From Paracoccaceae bacterium (GTDB lineage Bacteria; Pseudomonadota; Alphaproteobacteria; Rhodobacterales; Rhodobacteraceae), in NCBI GenBank assembly GCA_018607905.1, contig JABBAP010000038.1, forward strand, positions 1-64,000: 64,000 bases of DNA, written 5' to 3'. Below are positions 25,693-36,856 of this stretch, piece after piece; the first letter of the stretch is position 1, and every line of letters starts with the position of its first letter. The notes under the pieces were generated by a model that saw only the letters and a program-made list of their open reading frames with translations, was not told the origin of the DNA and searched no databases. The position numbers were made by a program, and so were the translations under genes.

Positions 25693-26502
25693 TTACTTCA
25701 GCGCGTTGCCAAATATGGCGCGATCAAAATCTTCTTGGCCGCGTTTTAGGCGGCGGTCTGATACTTTCAATCCGTCGCGGATTTGTGCGTCTGAGGTCAG
25801 TTTTGGGTAATCGAGGTCTTCTTGGCTAAGCAAGATGATGCGTGCGCCGTGGGAGCCGTCAAAGCGGTAGATGTTCATTTTTGGCCAGTTGGTGTGGCCG
25901 CCATCAAACAGGGCTTGGGCTTCTTCTACAAAGTTGTGGCACTGGTAGTTTTCCATCAAAACGACGTGCTTATTGCTTTGGTTGATCATGTTGGCGAAGG
26001 CGACGAAATGGCTGACGGCGGTGTGGATGTGCATCAACACGGCTTGCGAATAGACGAGGTCTACTTTGGGCCAGTTGTTAGAAAACGGCATCGTCAAATC
26101 TTGGAGGATTGCGCGATCTGCCAATTGCGGGTGGCGTTGTTTAAGGAGGGCAAGCTGGCCCTCAGAACGATCACCGCCGCTGAACACGATTTCAGGGAAC
26201 AGTGCGGAACCGTTGCCAAGGTGGTCACCGCCGCCGCAGCCTGCTTCGTGCACAGAGGCGGGTTGAAGTTGGCCGATAAGTTCAAAAATCGCGAGCGCAT
26301 TTTCGTGCAGGGGGGGATTGCCCGTTGTCACGGTGCCAGTGGCGGCATCAAAGGCTAACTCGCCTTGGCCTGCGATCATTTGGTGGTCTTTGCCGATCTT
26401 ATCGAGCTGGCGCGCATAAGACGATGCAGTGTAGGTGTCCCAGTCAAAATCATCATCGTAGAATTTGCGCGATTTGTAGAACAGACGATCAAGTAAAGAC
26501 AT
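25693..26502 (-). CDS. Class I SAM-dependent methyltransferase
   Basis: The 269-residue protein has a SAM-binding loop VHEAGCGGGDHLGNG, an acidic end of strand 2 (SGGDRSEGQLALL) and a motif IV region VDLVYSQAVLMHIH. ATG 26502 has GGAG 8 nt upstream; the track start at 26520 lacks one. No substrate-specific domain is present. Conserved N-terminal aromatic and acidic residues (KFYDDDFDWDTY) suggest a small-molecule or sugar methyltransferase. It is a single-gene unit. Confidence 0.75.
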   Translation of the reverse strand: MSLLDRLFYKSRKFYDDDFDWDTYTASSYARQLDKIGKDHQMIAGQGELAFDAATGTVTTGNPPLHENALAIFELIGQLQPASVHEAGCGGGDHLGNGSALFPEIVFSGGDRSEGQLALLKQRHPQLADRAILQDLTMPFSNNWPKVDLVYSQAVLMHIHTAVSHFVAFANMINQSNKHVVLMENYQCHNFVEEAQALFDGGHTNWPKMNIYRFDGSHGARIILLSQEDLDYPKLTSDAQIRDGLKVSDRRLKRGQEDFDRAIFGNALK

Positions 26503-26588
26503 TAACAACACTCCAAGCAACTTTACTTGGCTTTAGTCTGTGCGGTTGTATGAAACAAGATTTTTGTTTGCCAACGGGGCGTGCGTTG

Positions 26589-27281
26589 TTAGCGGACAAC
26601 ACGTTGTAGGGTCAGGTGGCCGACTTCCTTGGAAATCGACTGATTGCTTTTCCACACGACGCTGTTGGCACGTTCGACCCAATAGTTGTTCTGAAACGCG
26701 CGTCCGTCGCGGCGGCACAGTTCTGCGAATTGGCGCACGGTGTGGGTTTTGCCAAATATTTCGAGGATTTCGTCCTGTTCAAGCGGGGCCATGGCGCATT
26801 TGTATTCAAAGGTCGCAAGCGTGCTCTCTCCTGTGAGGTGGCGCTGGGTTTTGGTGTAGGTTTTTGGAAAGCTGCCTTGGAACAGGGTTTTAGGGTTCAC
26901 TGATAAGTCTTGTGCGATCAGATCGACAAGCAGACCGCGCGTTGCGGTGACGATGCCGCCATGCAGGGTGACTGTTGCTTGATCCGCGCCCATGAACGTG
27001 CGGAATGGGCCGTTCTTGGCCAGTTCAACCGTTGCAACACCCGTACCAAAACGCGGAATTGAAACAAACACCACGGGGCGGCCAAGGGCCTGCATCTGTT
27101 CGCGGGTCACTTGGGGGGCTTTCTTGGCGGCACCTGCGGTTTCAACGTCGCCCTTTTTCAGGCGTGCCTGCGCCATTGCCAATGCGATTTTACCAAGCCC
27201 TGGTTGGGTGTTCTTTTCGGATGAACAGGCGGCAAGGCCCAAGCACAGGGCCGCTGCCAAGATTTTGCGGGCCTGCAGCAT
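26589..27281 (-). CDS. yjbF: YjbF-family lipoprotein (group 4-like polysaccharide)
   Basis: The 230-residue lipoprotein has a lipobox LGLAAC (Cys19). It shows the YjbF pattern PVVFVSIPRFGTGVATVELAKNG and TATRGLLVDLIAQDL. In enterobacteria YjbEFGH makes or exports an extracellular polysaccharide, with YjbF a beta-rich outer-membrane lipoprotein. It follows yjbH with a 1-nt overlap. The YjbE and YjbG partners are not adjacent. Confidence 0.8.
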   Translation of the reverse strand: MLQARKILAAALCLGLAACSSEKNTQPGLGKIALAMAQARLKKGDVETAGAAKKAPQVTREQMQALGRPVVFVSIPRFGTGVATVELAKNGPFRTFMGADQATVTLHGGIVTATRGLLVDLIAQDLSVNPKTLFQGSFPKTYTKTQRHLTGESTLATFEYKCAMAPLEQDEILEIFGKTHTVRQFAELCRRDGRAFQNNYWVERANSVVWKSNQSISKEVGHLTLQRVVR

Positions 27282-29341
27282 TAGCGCCAGAACCGCGCCC
27301 AGTTCGCCTCTAGTCCTGGGCGTTGGTATTCGCTGACAAGACCATAAAGACGGTTGTCGACCTTCAAACGTGCACCGCCATCGCGGGCTTCGGTGTTCAT
27401 GTCGATAGCATAGGTTTTACGCGTTGGCGTGCCGATCCCCCAGCTGAGCGGGACAGACAGGCGCAGGCCTTTGGTAAAGCTGCCCTCGCCAAAAGCGGCC
27501 GAGTTTGCATCGGTGACGGTTGCATAAGCGCCCATGCGCCAGCCATTTGCAAACGTACGATCCACAGACAGGGTCGCGCCCCAATCGCGCGCAAGGTAAC
27601 GGCCAACATCAAGCTGGGCCGTCAGCCCGCGATTTACCGCCCAATAGGCAGACACGTGGCCCGTTACAACATCGTAGTTGCGAAACCCAAACAGCTGATC
27701 AAAGTCGCGTTGCTTGACGTAGTTCACATCAACGCCGAGGCCCCAGCTTTGGTTGGCGGGTTGCCACAATAATTCAGTTGAGACACCGCCAAACATGCTT
27801 TCGAGGTAACCAACGGACACGCGGCCGTAAAAATCTGGGCTCGGTTTAAACATGTAATCAGCCGTGAGGCGTTCCAGCGAGGTTTTGCCTTGGCGTTTGT
27901 ACAAGGCCCGATCGGTGCGCACGCGGGGCAGGCCCGATGGCGGCGGTGTTTCGTCCTGTTGGTTGCCAAACACACGTTGCGTCACCGAGCCCGAAAGTGA
28001 AAAGCCCGGCGAAATGGCGTAATCTGCACTGGCGCGAAGACCGCCACTGGCACGCACGGGGCCAGAGCCGTCAAACAGCGAGATCGACACGTAGGGTGCG
28101 ATGGTCCAGCTGAAGTTGGGGTACAGGCCTGATTGGTATTCGCCGCCTTCTGGCAGGGCAAAGGCGCTGCGAATTTGGGACGCGGCCAGTATTTTTTCGG
28201 TGCCCATGGCATCATTTTCAAGGCGTTCCAGATCGGAGCGGCGAATGACAACGGAGGAGGCTGGAATGCCGTTCACGACGGGGGTGATGATGAATTCTTC
28301 GACCGAATGGGGCAAAACCAGCGCCATTGAGCGGGCCGCGCGACCAATCGCTTGGGACGAGGCGTTAAAGGTGTTGTTGCGGATGCGCAATTCTGCGGAT
28401 CGACCTGTGACGGACAGCGCTTCTACGCCAAGGCCCTGTTCTTTTAGGACAGCCGCGAATTGAGTGCGTGCGGTTGCATTAAAGCTGGGTTGGTTTGCCC
28501 AATCTGTGTTGGTCGAATAATTGGCGGGGCGTGCGATCACTGGTACGGGCGCGCGTTCGAGCGATCCTGCGGAGGGCGGGCGTTTGGGGTTGATTGCTGT
28601 TGAAAAGCGTAAACCGACCTCGGAGCCGTGCAGATAGTACAGGCCAAAACTGATGGCGTCGCGGCGTTTGTATTCAATGCCGAAATTGAACGGGCTTTTG
28701 CGTTTAATCGCGCCTGCTGCCACTTCGCGGGTGTATTTGTCGGATGAATATTCGGCCTTGAACGTCATGCCTTTGATCGGTGTTTGCCATTCAGCACCGC
28801 CGAAAAAGCCGACAGGGCCATTGAACCACTGTTTTACCGTTGGAACGCCGCCCTGTGCGTTGGCACCAACGCGCAGCGTGTTTGACCCGCTAAGACGCCC
28901 CCAACCCAAACCGCCCGTTAGGCGCAGGCTTGGATGCACTTTTTTGGTGGCCACGAGGTATTCTGCGCCATAGGCACCTTGGCCCATGAAATCACGCAGA
29001 CCAACCGCGACGCCAGGAAGGGTGTCGGTTTCTTCGAATAGTTGGAATTGAACATCAAAGCCTCGATCATTGTCATTGCCTGCGATTGTCCAGCGGTTGA
29101 GTTCGGAATAGCGAAAAGAGGCGGACAAACGTTTGGACAGCTGAAAAGCCAGCGTGATTTTGCGATCAGAGGCAGAGCCAGAAATAGTGCCACTGATTTG
29201 CGCATCTGGTTGGGGCTCGGCGGTTGGCATATCGATCAAACCGCTGTTGCCATACAGGTTGAGCGACTGGGCGGATGCGCCTGTCGCAAGAACGGCGGAT
29301 GTTGTTGCGAGAAGTGCCGCAGTAACAAGTTGCTTTGCCAT
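27281..29341 (-). CDS. yjbH: YjbH-domain outer-membrane beta-barrel protein
   Basis: The 686-residue secreted protein (signal ending ATGASA-QS) begins NLYGNSGLIDMPTAEPQPDAQ, the YjbH signature, and continues as two barrel-like halves rich in alternating aromatic residues. It ends in an aromatic residue region (WARFWR). It should be the polysaccharide export porin partner of YjbF. No operon partner lies upstream, where a 290-nt gap leads to groES. Confidence 0.8.
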   Translation of the reverse strand: MAKQLVTAALLATTSAVLATGASAQSLNLYGNSGLIDMPTAEPQPDAQISGTISGSASDRKITLAFQLSKRLSASFRYSELNRWTIAGNDNDRGFDVQFQLFEETDTLPGVAVGLRDFMGQGAYGAEYLVATKKVHPSLRLTGGLGWGRLSGSNTLRVGANAQGGVPTVKQWFNGPVGFFGGAEWQTPIKGMTFKAEYSSDKYTREVAAGAIKRKSPFNFGIEYKRRDAISFGLYYLHGSEVGLRFSTAINPKRPPSAGSLERAPVPVIARPANYSTNTDWANQPSFNATARTQFAAVLKEQGLGVEALSVTGRSAELRIRNNTFNASSQAIGRAARSMALVLPHSVEEFIITPVVNGIPASSVVIRRSDLERLENDAMGTEKILAASQIRSAFALPEGGEYQSGLYPNFSWTIAPYVSISLFDGSGPVRASGGLRASADYAISPGFSLSGSVTQRVFGNQQDETPPPSGLPRVRTDRALYKRQGKTSLERLTADYMFKPSPDFYGRVSVGYLESMFGGVSTELLWQPANQSWGLGVDVNYVKQRDFDQLFGFRNYDVVTGHVSAYWAVNRGLTAQLDVGRYLARDWGATLSVDRTFANGWRMGAYATVTDANSAAFGEGSFTKGLRLSVPLSWGIGTPTRKTYAIDMNTEARDGGARLKVDNRLYGLVSEYQRPGLEANWARFWR

Positions 29342-29525
29342 TTTGAGGGTCCCCCGACCGCTGTCTTATGTTGCTGGGGTTGTTTTGGCATATTTTGGGG
29401 CGAAGCTCTATGCCTATTTCGGTATTTTCAGCGGGAAAGGCATTGGAAAGGCGCTGTGAGTTGGCTGATTTATTGGGGGGAATCGAAAGGCGCGCAAAAT
29501 CCGTAAAATTTTGGGCCTTGATTGC

Positions 29526-29554
29526 TTGACTCGGGTCGTATGGTTTCCTAAGTA
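29526..29554 (+). promoter_or_regulatory. Promoter of groESL
   Basis: TTGACT and TAAGTA are separated by 17 bp, a sigma-70 type promoter. The CIRCE element starts 9 nt downstream of the -10 box, where HrcA would block initiation. Confidence 0.75.
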
Positions 29555-29562
29555 ATCCGCTG

Positions 29563-29589
29563 TTAGCACTCTGATGAGGCGAGTGCTAA
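29563..29589 (+). promoter_or_regulatory. CIRCE element (HrcA operator)
   Basis: TTAGCACTC-N9-GAGTGCTAA is an exact match to the CIRCE consensus. It indicates heat-shock control by the HrcA repressor, which is encoded elsewhere. Confidence 0.97.
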
Positions 29590-29633
29590 TGTTCTGCTAA
29601 GCCTCTATGATATTAAAATTAGGAGCATTCTCC

Positions 29634-29921
29634 ATGGCACTTACACCTTTGCACGACCGTGTACTGGTTCGCCGCCTTGAAGGCGACGAAAAAACTGCTG
29701 GCGGTCTGATCATTCCAGATTCAGCAAAAGAAAAACCTGCTGAGGGCGAAGTTATCGCTTGTGGCGAAGGCGCACGCAAAGACAGCGGCGATCTGATCCC
29801 AATGGCCGTTAAAAAGGGCGACAAAGTGTTGTTCGGCAAATGGTCTGGCACAGAAGTATCCGTCGACGGCGAAGACCTGTTGATGATGAAAGAATCCGAC
29901 ATCCTCGGTCTTCTTTCTTAA
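29634..29921 (+). CDS. groS: Co-chaperonin GroES
   Basis: The 95-residue subunit is the heptameric lid of the GroEL chamber. It starts [14 protein letters not shown] and contains the mobile-loop region [20 protein letters not shown] 29634 follows AGGAG; the longer ORF is spurious. Strongly biased codons match high expression. It lies 31 nt before groEL. Confidence 0.97.
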   Translation: MALTPLHDRVLVRRLEGDEKTAGGLIIPDSAKEKPAEGEVIACGEGARKDSGDLIPMAVKKGDKVLFGKWSGTEVSVDGEDLLMMKESDILGLLS

Positions 29922-29940
29922 GTTTTAATCGTACGAATAG

Positions 29941-31601
<1,661 letters not shown>

Positions 31602-31602
<1 letters not shown>

Positions 31603-31634
31603 AAACGGGCTTTGGGTTTACCCAAAACCGTTTT
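31602..31634 (+). terminator. Stem-loop directly after groEL
   Basis: AAAACGG...TTTGGG-TTTA-CCCAAA...CCGTTTT forms immediately at the stop codon. It probably terminates or protects the groESL mRNA. Confidence 0.65.
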
Positions 31635-31708
31635 GGCGAAAGCACTTTGGCCGTGAGGCCATTGTGCGAAAGCCGGCACATGCCAAACTGACGTTTGTTA
31701 GATAAAAG

Positions 31709-31741
31709 AACGGCCTCGCAGGAAACTGCGGGGCCGTTTTT
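31709..31741 (+). terminator. Strong rho-independent terminator
   Basis: AACGGCCTCGCAG-GAAA-CTGCGGGGCCGTT is followed by a T-run. It is a second, stronger stop for the groE transcript. Confidence 0.85.
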
Positions 31742-31808
31742 GGTTTCATCGAACTTCTGCAAACGATGAAAACTAGCTTTGGACGGCGAGGCACGTTACC
31801 TTCTTTTC

Positions 31809-32693
31809 ATGACGACTTTGATCATTCATGGAACTTTGGCGGGTGGCGCGACTTGGTACAAATCGAGCTGGTCTGGACGTGGGTTTTTAGCTGGCTTGCG
31901 AAAGGGCATGATTGCGGCTGACGGATCGGAGGATATCTGGACCGTTAATGGTGAGCGCATTGATAACGTTCAGGGTTTGGGCACATTCAAATGGTCTGGG
32001 AGCCATGAAGGCAGTGGACGCGGCTATGCTGCAATCGCGTTGGTAAACTACTTGAACCAGCTTCATGAAATCACCGACGAACCTATTCGTATCATTGCGC
32101 ATTCGCATGGGTGTAACGTTGTTAAATTAGCGAGTTCATTGCCCGATCTTGCTGCCAGTGTGTTCATTGACCAGGCGGTTTTTCTGGCGTGCCCGCACTT
32201 TTCAGAAGTTGGGGTGAATTCTGAACCGTTGGCCGATTGGAAAGACAGTCTGAGTTTCAAAAAACTTGCGGAACACAACAAAGATGCAGCGCCGCTCTTG
32301 CGGTATGCGATCAATCCAAATCGGTTTAGGCGCATTTTGAATCTGTATTCAAAGCAAGATGTTGTTCAAGTTCCATTGGCGCAGGCGTTTGGGGCGACAA
32401 CCGTGCCAATGACAGGTAGCTTTTGGAACAATTTCAAAGCGGCGCTTGTGACTGGCATAACGGAATATCCAACGGCGGCGCGGCGTGATATTGATCCAAA
32501 TGCACGCCACCTGTACGATGATTTGGAATTGGAAATTTCTGGGCAGGGTACTGGATTGGCGGCCCATAGCGCCTTGCATGGGTATGAGGTTGGGGCGTTT
32601 TGCGGGGATTGGTTAAACACTGGCTTGAACAGTCAGCAAATTATTGCAAATGCAGGGGCGCTGATCCTATCTTACGATGACTTGGGGGGCTAA
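31809..32693 (+). CDS. Alpha/beta-hydrolase-like protein of unknown substrate
   Basis: The 294-residue cytoplasmic protein starts TTLIIHGTLAGGATWY, an oxyanion-hole HGT loop. It has a nucleophile elbow IIAHSHGCNVV with Ser in a xHSHG context. A late His (AAHSALHGYEVG) may complete the triad. It lacks a signal peptide. The start is uncertain: TTG 31779 extends it by 10 residues, while ATG 31809 gives a natural first strand. Neither has a good ribosome site. It resembles lipase or PGAP1-like proteins. Confidence 0.6.
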   Translation: MTTLIIHGTLAGGATWYKSSWSGRGFLAGLRKGMIAADGSEDIWTVNGERIDNVQGLGTFKWSGSHEGSGRGYAAIALVNYLNQLHEITDEPIRIIAHSHGCNVVKLASSLPDLAASVFIDQAVFLACPHFSEVGVNSEPLADWKDSLSFKKLAEHNKDAAPLLRYAINPNRFRRILNLYSKQDVVQVPLAQAFGATTVPMTGSFWNNFKAALVTGITEYPTAARRDIDPNARHLYDDLELEISGQGTGLAAHSALHGYEVGAFCGDWLNTGLNSQQIIANAGALILSYDDLGG

Positions 32694-32754
32694 TTTGAAC
32701 AGGAATGTCGTGTCATTATTCCAAAGTATATTTTGATCGTGAAGGAGGATTGTT

Positions 32755-33117
32755 TTGTTTCGAATTGTTTTTAGCATCTTCTTAATCAGTTTGTTGCAAA
32801 CGGCGATGCCGACACAAGCGCGCGCCGAAGTTTTGGAATGGACCCTGCGCAACGAACATGGCGGGACTGTTTACGTAAAATTCTTCAGCAAAACGCGCAA
32901 TAATGTGTGGCCTGCGGGCGGGAATGCTTACGTGTTTGGCGACGCGAAAAACCATACACAACCGCTGTCTTGTCGTCGTGGGGAGCAGATTTGCTTTGGC
33001 GGATTTAATGCGCAACGGACGCTGTTTTGGGGTGTTGGCGAAGCAGGAACCAAAGCCTGCACCACCTGTTGTCGGGTTTGCGGGGAATATTATACCGATG
33101 TGGATGTGCTGAATTAG
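32755..33117 (+). CDS. Small secreted Cys-rich hypothetical protein
   Basis: The 120-residue product has a clear signal peptide (ending TQARA-EV). The mature part has six Cys, including CTTCCRVCG near the C terminus, and one pair CRRGEQIC. The start is TTG 32755 with AGGAGG at 6 nt, a strong ribosome site on a weak codon. The disulfide-rich beta protein is probably extracellular or periplasmic. I do not recognise the family. Confidence 0.6.
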   Translation: MFRIVFSIFLISLLQTAMPTQARAEVLEWTLRNEHGGTVYVKFFSKTRNNVWPAGGNAYVFGDAKNHTQPLSCRRGEQICFGGFNAQRTLFWGVGEAGTKACTTCCRVCGEYYTDVDVLN

Positions 33118-33163
33118 CGCGTTTAGGCGTTGTACGTTTGCCCGATCACTGGTTCAAAGACCC

Positions 33164-34000
33164 ATGCGTTTAATGCTCCTTACGACCCTGACAATGATTG
33201 CCTTTGCCGCGAATTCTGTGCTGAACCGCAGTGCGTTGGAAGGGGGTGGAATTGATCCGCTCAGCTTTGTGTTTATTCGCGTGGCGGCAGGCGTGGCGGT
33301 TCTGTTGATACTGGTGTTTGCGCGGCGCGAAGCGGCATTGATCAAAGGCGCGTTTGATCCCAGCGCGACCGTCGGTTTGTTGGCGTATATGCTGGGGTTT
33401 TCTTTTGCTTACAAAAGCTTGGATACCGGGCTTGGGGCGCTGATCCTGTTTGGCGGCGTTCAGATAACGATGTTTTTGGGTGCAGTTTTGGCAGGGCGAA
33501 AGCCGCTGGCGTTGCAATGGGTTGGTGCGGGTGTAGCGTTTTCTGGACTGGCGGTATTGTTGGCACCAAGTGGCGCGGCCCCGAGTGTTGGTGGCATGGC
33601 TTTGATGGGGATCGCCGCGATTGGCTGGGGAATTTATTCGTTGCAAGGTGCGAAGGCGAAGCACCCGCTGATCGCGACCTGTGCGAATTTTGCGGCGGCA
33701 CTGCCGGTGATTATCGTGGCGTGGGTGGTGATGGAAACGGGGCCGATGAGCGTAACGGGTGCCGCGCTGGCGGTTGTATCTGGCGGGGTCACATCGGCGC
33801 TGGGATATGCGTTGTGGTATCAGGTTTTGCCGCAATTGCAGACCGCAACAGCGGCGGTGGCACAATTGAGTGTTCCGTTAATTGCTGCGTTGGGCGGTTT
33901 TGTCGTATTGGGCGAAACTGTGACGGTTGCTTTTGCAGTGTCATCGGCGTTGGTGCTGGGTGGGATCGGTATTTCAGTTTGGGCGGCAAATCGCGGGTGA
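33164..34000 (+). CDS. DMT-superfamily (EamA) transporter
   Basis: The 278-residue membrane protein has ten short hydrophobic helices arranged as two EamA repeats; LSFVFIRVAAGVAVLLILV and LSVPLIAALGGFVVLGETVTV are typical. EamA proteins export or import small metabolites. The substrate is not predictable. It is unrelated in orientation to an operon; the neighbours encode hydrolases. Confidence 0.8.
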   Translation: MRLMLLTTLTMIAFAANSVLNRSALEGGGIDPLSFVFIRVAAGVAVLLILVFARREAALIKGAFDPSATVGLLAYMLGFSFAYKSLDTGLGALILFGGVQITMFLGAVLAGRKPLALQWVGAGVAFSGLAVLLAPSGAAPSVGGMALMGIAAIGWGIYSLQGAKAKHPLIATCANFAAALPVIIVAWVVMETGPMSVTGAALAVVSGGVTSALGYALWYQVLPQLQTATAAVAQLSVPLIAALGGFVVLGETVTVAFAVSSALVLGGIGISVWAANRG

Positions 34001-34051
34001 GGCCTTTGGTAGAGTTGACATATATTAACCAGTTTTGTTTATCCTGACAAA

Positions 34052-34765
34052 ATGAGACCCCAACTCGCAGTAATTTGGATTTTGATCATGGCAACCTTCT
34101 TTCCCCCAGCAGCACGTGCGGGCGAATGTGTAGTGTTGTTACATGGGCTGGCGCGCAGTGCAAATTCGCTTTTGCTGATGGAATGGAGCTTGAAACGCGC
34201 GGGATATGACGTGGTAAACGTCGATTATCCAAGCAAAGAAGCCACAATCGAGGATTTGGCGGATCGCGCCATACCAGAGGCGTTGTTCAGTTGCAGAAAA
34301 TCAGAGACCGTGCATTTCGTGACCCATTCGATGGGGGGAATTTTGCTGCGCTATTACATGGAACGGGTTGCCAAGCCGCCTGCAAGATTGGGGCGAACTG
34401 TTATGATGGGACCGCCAAACCACGGCACGCCTGTGATTGATCAGCTGAATGATATTCCCGGGTTTGAATATTGGAATGGGATCGCGGGCATGCAGATGGG
34501 GACGGGGCCAGAGAGCCTGCCCAATCGGCTTGGGCCTGTGTCGTTTGAGTTGGGCATCATCGCGGGTGAGCAATCACTGAACCCATTGCTGTCTTCAATT
34601 ATTGATGGGCCGAATGACGGCAAGGTCAGTGTCGAAAGCACCAAGGTTGAAGGCATGAGTGATCACATGGTGATGCCAGTGACGCACACGTTTATGATGA
34701 ACAATCCCAATGTGATTGAACAAGTTTTGGCGTTTCTGAAAAACGGATCGTTCAAACGGGATTAG
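34052..34765 (+). CDS. Secreted lipase/esterase-like alpha/beta hydrolase
   Basis: The 237-residue protein has a signal peptide (ending PAARA-GE), an oxyanion segment VVLLHGLARSANSLLLME, a nucleophile elbow FVTHSMGGIL, and a catalytic Asp/His region with SVESTKVEGMSDHMVMPVTHTFMM. It resembles short lipases similar to PGAP1/LipA class proteins. It probably acts in the periplasm on ester substrates. Monocistronic, followed by a repeat element. Confidence 0.75.
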   Translation: MRPQLAVIWILIMATFFPPAARAGECVVLLHGLARSANSLLLMEWSLKRAGYDVVNVDYPSKEATIEDLADRAIPEALFSCRKSETVHFVTHSMGGILLRYYMERVAKPPARLGRTVMMGPPNHGTPVIDQLNDIPGFEYWNGIAGMQMGTGPESLPNRLGPVSFELGIIAGEQSLNPLLSSIIDGPNDGKVSVESTKVEGMSDHMVMPVTHTFMMNNPNVIEQVLAFLKNGSFKRD

Positions 34766-34769
34766 GTAT

Positions 34770-34840
34770 CTATGGGGCGCTGCCCCTATTGGACTTTGCT
34801 TTGCAAAGGCCAAACCCCGAGATATTTTTGGCCAGAAGAA
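34770..34840. repeat. Rhodobacterales-type intergenic repeat
   Basis: A GGGGC-GCT-GCCCC stem, a GGACTTTGC/GCAAAGGCC stem and the phrase CCCCGAGATATTTTTGGCCA lie between two convergent genes. The last phrase matches, from memory, a motif scattered through Rhodobacterales genomes between genes. It probably works as a bidirectional terminator or mRNA stabiliser. Confidence 0.5.
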
Positions 34841-34852
34841 GTTGGTGGCGTT

Positions 34853-35929
34853 TTATGCAGGGCCGGTGATTTTATTCACGTGGCCCATTTTGCGGCCTGC
34901 TTTGGCGTCGGCTTTGCCGTAAAGATGCAATCCGACGGCGGCGTCTTTTGACAAGGTTGCGACGTCGTTTACTTCGTCTCCGATCAGGTTTGTCATGGTG
35001 ACGTTGGAGTGGCGTTTGCCATCGCCAAGGGGCCAACCTGCAACGGCGCGGATGTGCTGTTCGAACTGGTCGATGACGCAGCCGTTTTGGGTCCAATGGC
35101 CAGAGTTGTGCACGCGCGGGGCGATTTCGTTGATGATCAGACTGTGAGGGGTGACGAAAAATTCAACGCCCAGAACGCCAACGTAATCCAGCTCATTCAA
35201 GATTTTACCTGTCGCAAGAATCGCATCCATATGTTGGGATTTCGACATGCGTGCGGGCAGGGTGGTTGTGTGTAAAATGCCATCGCGGTGGACGTTTTCG
35301 CCCGGATCAAAACACACGACTTCGCCTGATTGAGAGCGTGCACCGATGACAGAGATTTCGTGGGTGAAATCAATGAAACCTTCTAGAACACAGGGGGTAT
35401 TCCCGAGATCAGCCCATGCAGATGTTGGATTTGTGTCAGGTTTTAGCCGCGACTGGCCTTTGCCATCATAGCCGAAACGGCGGGTTTTCAGAATACTGGG
35501 CGCGCCGATTTTTTCCACGGCAGCCGTCAGGTCCTCGCTAGTTTCTATATTTGCGTAAGGGGCGCATTGCAGGCCGAGGGAGGTGAGAAACTCTTTTTCT
35601 GTGACGCGGTCTTGGGAAGTGGCAAGGGCGCGGCGGTTTGGCATCACTGGGCGGATTGCCTCGAGCACGTCGAGGGCATGGGTGGGGATGTTTTCAAACT
35701 CGAAGGTGATGACATCGACGCTCATTGCGAAGGCCGTGAGCGCGAAGTGATCGTCGTAGGGCGCAGTGGTGACTTTGTCTGCGACTTGGCCCGCTGGCGG
35801 GATTTCACCGGGTTCAAAGATGTGGGTTTTCAGGCCCAAACGGGAGGCAGCGACAGCCAACATGCGGCCGAGTTGACCGCCGCCAAGAATGCCGATTGTT
35901 GCGTTTGGGGGAAGGGGATTATTCATCAA
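34853..35929 (-). CDS. purK: 5-(carboxyamino)imidazole ribonucleotide synthase
   Basis: The 358-residue ATP-grasp enzyme carboxylates AIR in purine synthesis. It has the N-terminal loop [14 protein letters not shown], the ATP-binding stretch [17 protein letters not shown] and [14 protein letters not shown]. It overlaps purE by 11 nt and is translated after it, the standard purEK operon. Length is normal. Confidence 0.95.
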   Translation of the reverse strand: MMNNPLPPNATIGILGGGQLGRMLAVAASRLGLKTHIFEPGEIPPAGQVADKVTTAPYDDHFALTAFAMSVDVITFEFENIPTHALDVLEAIRPVMPNRRALATSQDRVTEKEFLTSLGLQCAPYANIETSEDLTAAVEKIGAPSILKTRRFGYDGKGQSRLKPDTNPTSAWADLGNTPCVLEGFIDFTHEISVIGARSQSGEVVCFDPGENVHRDGILHTTTLPARMSKSQHMDAILATGKILNELDYVGVLGVEFFVTPHSLIINEIAPRVHNSGHWTQNGCVIDQFEQHIRAVAGWPLGDGKRHSNVTMTNLIGDEVNDVATLSKDAAVGLHLYGKADAKAGRKMGHVNKITGPA

Positions 35930-36407
35930 TTGGCTCGTCTGGAATGGAGGCGCTTAATGCTTCGCGCCATGCATCAAGGCGGGTGGCAAGATCTGTGTTT
36001 TGATTTGCGAGGATCGCGGCGGCCATCAGGCCTGCGTTTGCGGCCCCTGCTGAGCCGATGGCCATGGTGCCGACAGGGAATCCTTTGGGCATTTGCACGA
36101 TGGAATAGAGGCTGTCGACACCCGATAACGCTTTGGTTTGCACGGGAACGCCGAGCACGGGGACACGCGTTTTGGATGAGAGCATGCCTGGCAGATGGGC
36201 CGCGCCGCCTGCGCCTGCGATGATCACCTGCAGGCCACGATCAACGGCGGATTTTCCGTACGCCCAAAGCCGATCAGGGGTGCGGTGGGCGGAGACGATT
36301 TTGGATTCGTAGGGCACGCCAAGTTCATCCAAGATGTCGGCTGCGTGTTTCATGGTGGGCCAATCTGATTGGCTGCCCATGACTATTCCGACTTTGATCT
36401 GAGACAT
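35919..36407 (-). CDS. purE: N5-carboxyaminoimidazole ribonucleotide mutase
   Basis: The 162-residue class I PurE moves the carboxylate on the imidazole ring to give CAIR. It has the active-site segments [21 protein letters not shown] and [13 protein letters not shown]. It is the first gene of purEK. The acidic C terminus (DEPIDE) overlaps the purK start. Confidence 0.95.
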   Translation of the reverse strand: MSQIKVGIVMGSQSDWPTMKHAADILDELGVPYESKIVSAHRTPDRLWAYGKSAVDRGLQVIIAGAGGAAHLPGMLSSKTRVPVLGVPVQTKALSGVDSLYSIVQMPKGFPVGTMAIGSAGAANAGLMAAAILANQNTDLATRLDAWREALSASIPDEPIDE

Positions 36408-36459
36408 CTAATTTCCGCCCGTTCTTAAAAGAAGCTCGCACTATAGGCCTGTGAAAAGG

Positions 36460-36678
36460 TTAGGCAATAATATCTGGCGTGATTTCGTCCTCAAGACGGC
36501 GGATTTCGTCTTTCAAGGCCAGTTTTTGCCGTTTGAAGCGTTGGAGCATGAGCGCATCGGCGCGGCCCTTTTCGTGAAGGGCGCTGACAGCTTCGTCCAA
36601 ATCGCGATGTTCTTGGCGTTTTGTGGCCAATTTTACGCGTAAAATTTCGCAGTGATCCATTTGTGGAAATTCTGTCAT
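36460..36678 (-). CDS. YdcH-family (DUF465) small coiled-coil protein
   Basis: The 72-residue protein is a single charged helix pair (HRDLDEAVSALHEKG, LMLQRFKRQKLALKDEIRRLEDEI), the DUF465 pattern. ATG 36678 is favoured by an upstream AGG and by family length; the track start adds 12 unlikely residues. Function unknown. It lies 52 nt before purE on the same strand and may be read through into it. Confidence 0.8.
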   Translation of the reverse strand: MTEFPQMDHCEILRVKLATKRQEHRDLDEAVSALHEKGRADALMLQRFKRQKLALKDEIRRLEDEITPDIIA

Positions 36679-36764
36679 GGGAAGGCCTGCGATCCTTTGC
36701 GCCAATGGTTTCAATAAGATAACGGCAATTATGGCCTCATAACAACTGTTTGATTGAATAAGTT

Positions 36765-36794
36765 CTTGAGAAATTGGATGTTAACCCCCATATT
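36765..36794 (+). promoter_or_regulatory. Sigma-32 (RpoH) type heat-shock promoter of hsp20
   Basis: CTTGAGA-N14-CCCCATATT matches the CTTGAA-N13/14-CCCCATNT consensus. It lies about 63 nt before the hsp20 start codon and no other promoter is as good. Confidence 0.8.
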
Positions 36795-36856
36795 CTTTCA
36801 TGGGTTGCCTAATTGGGGCCTGACATCGAAGTCGCTTAACTGAAAAGGGCTTACTA

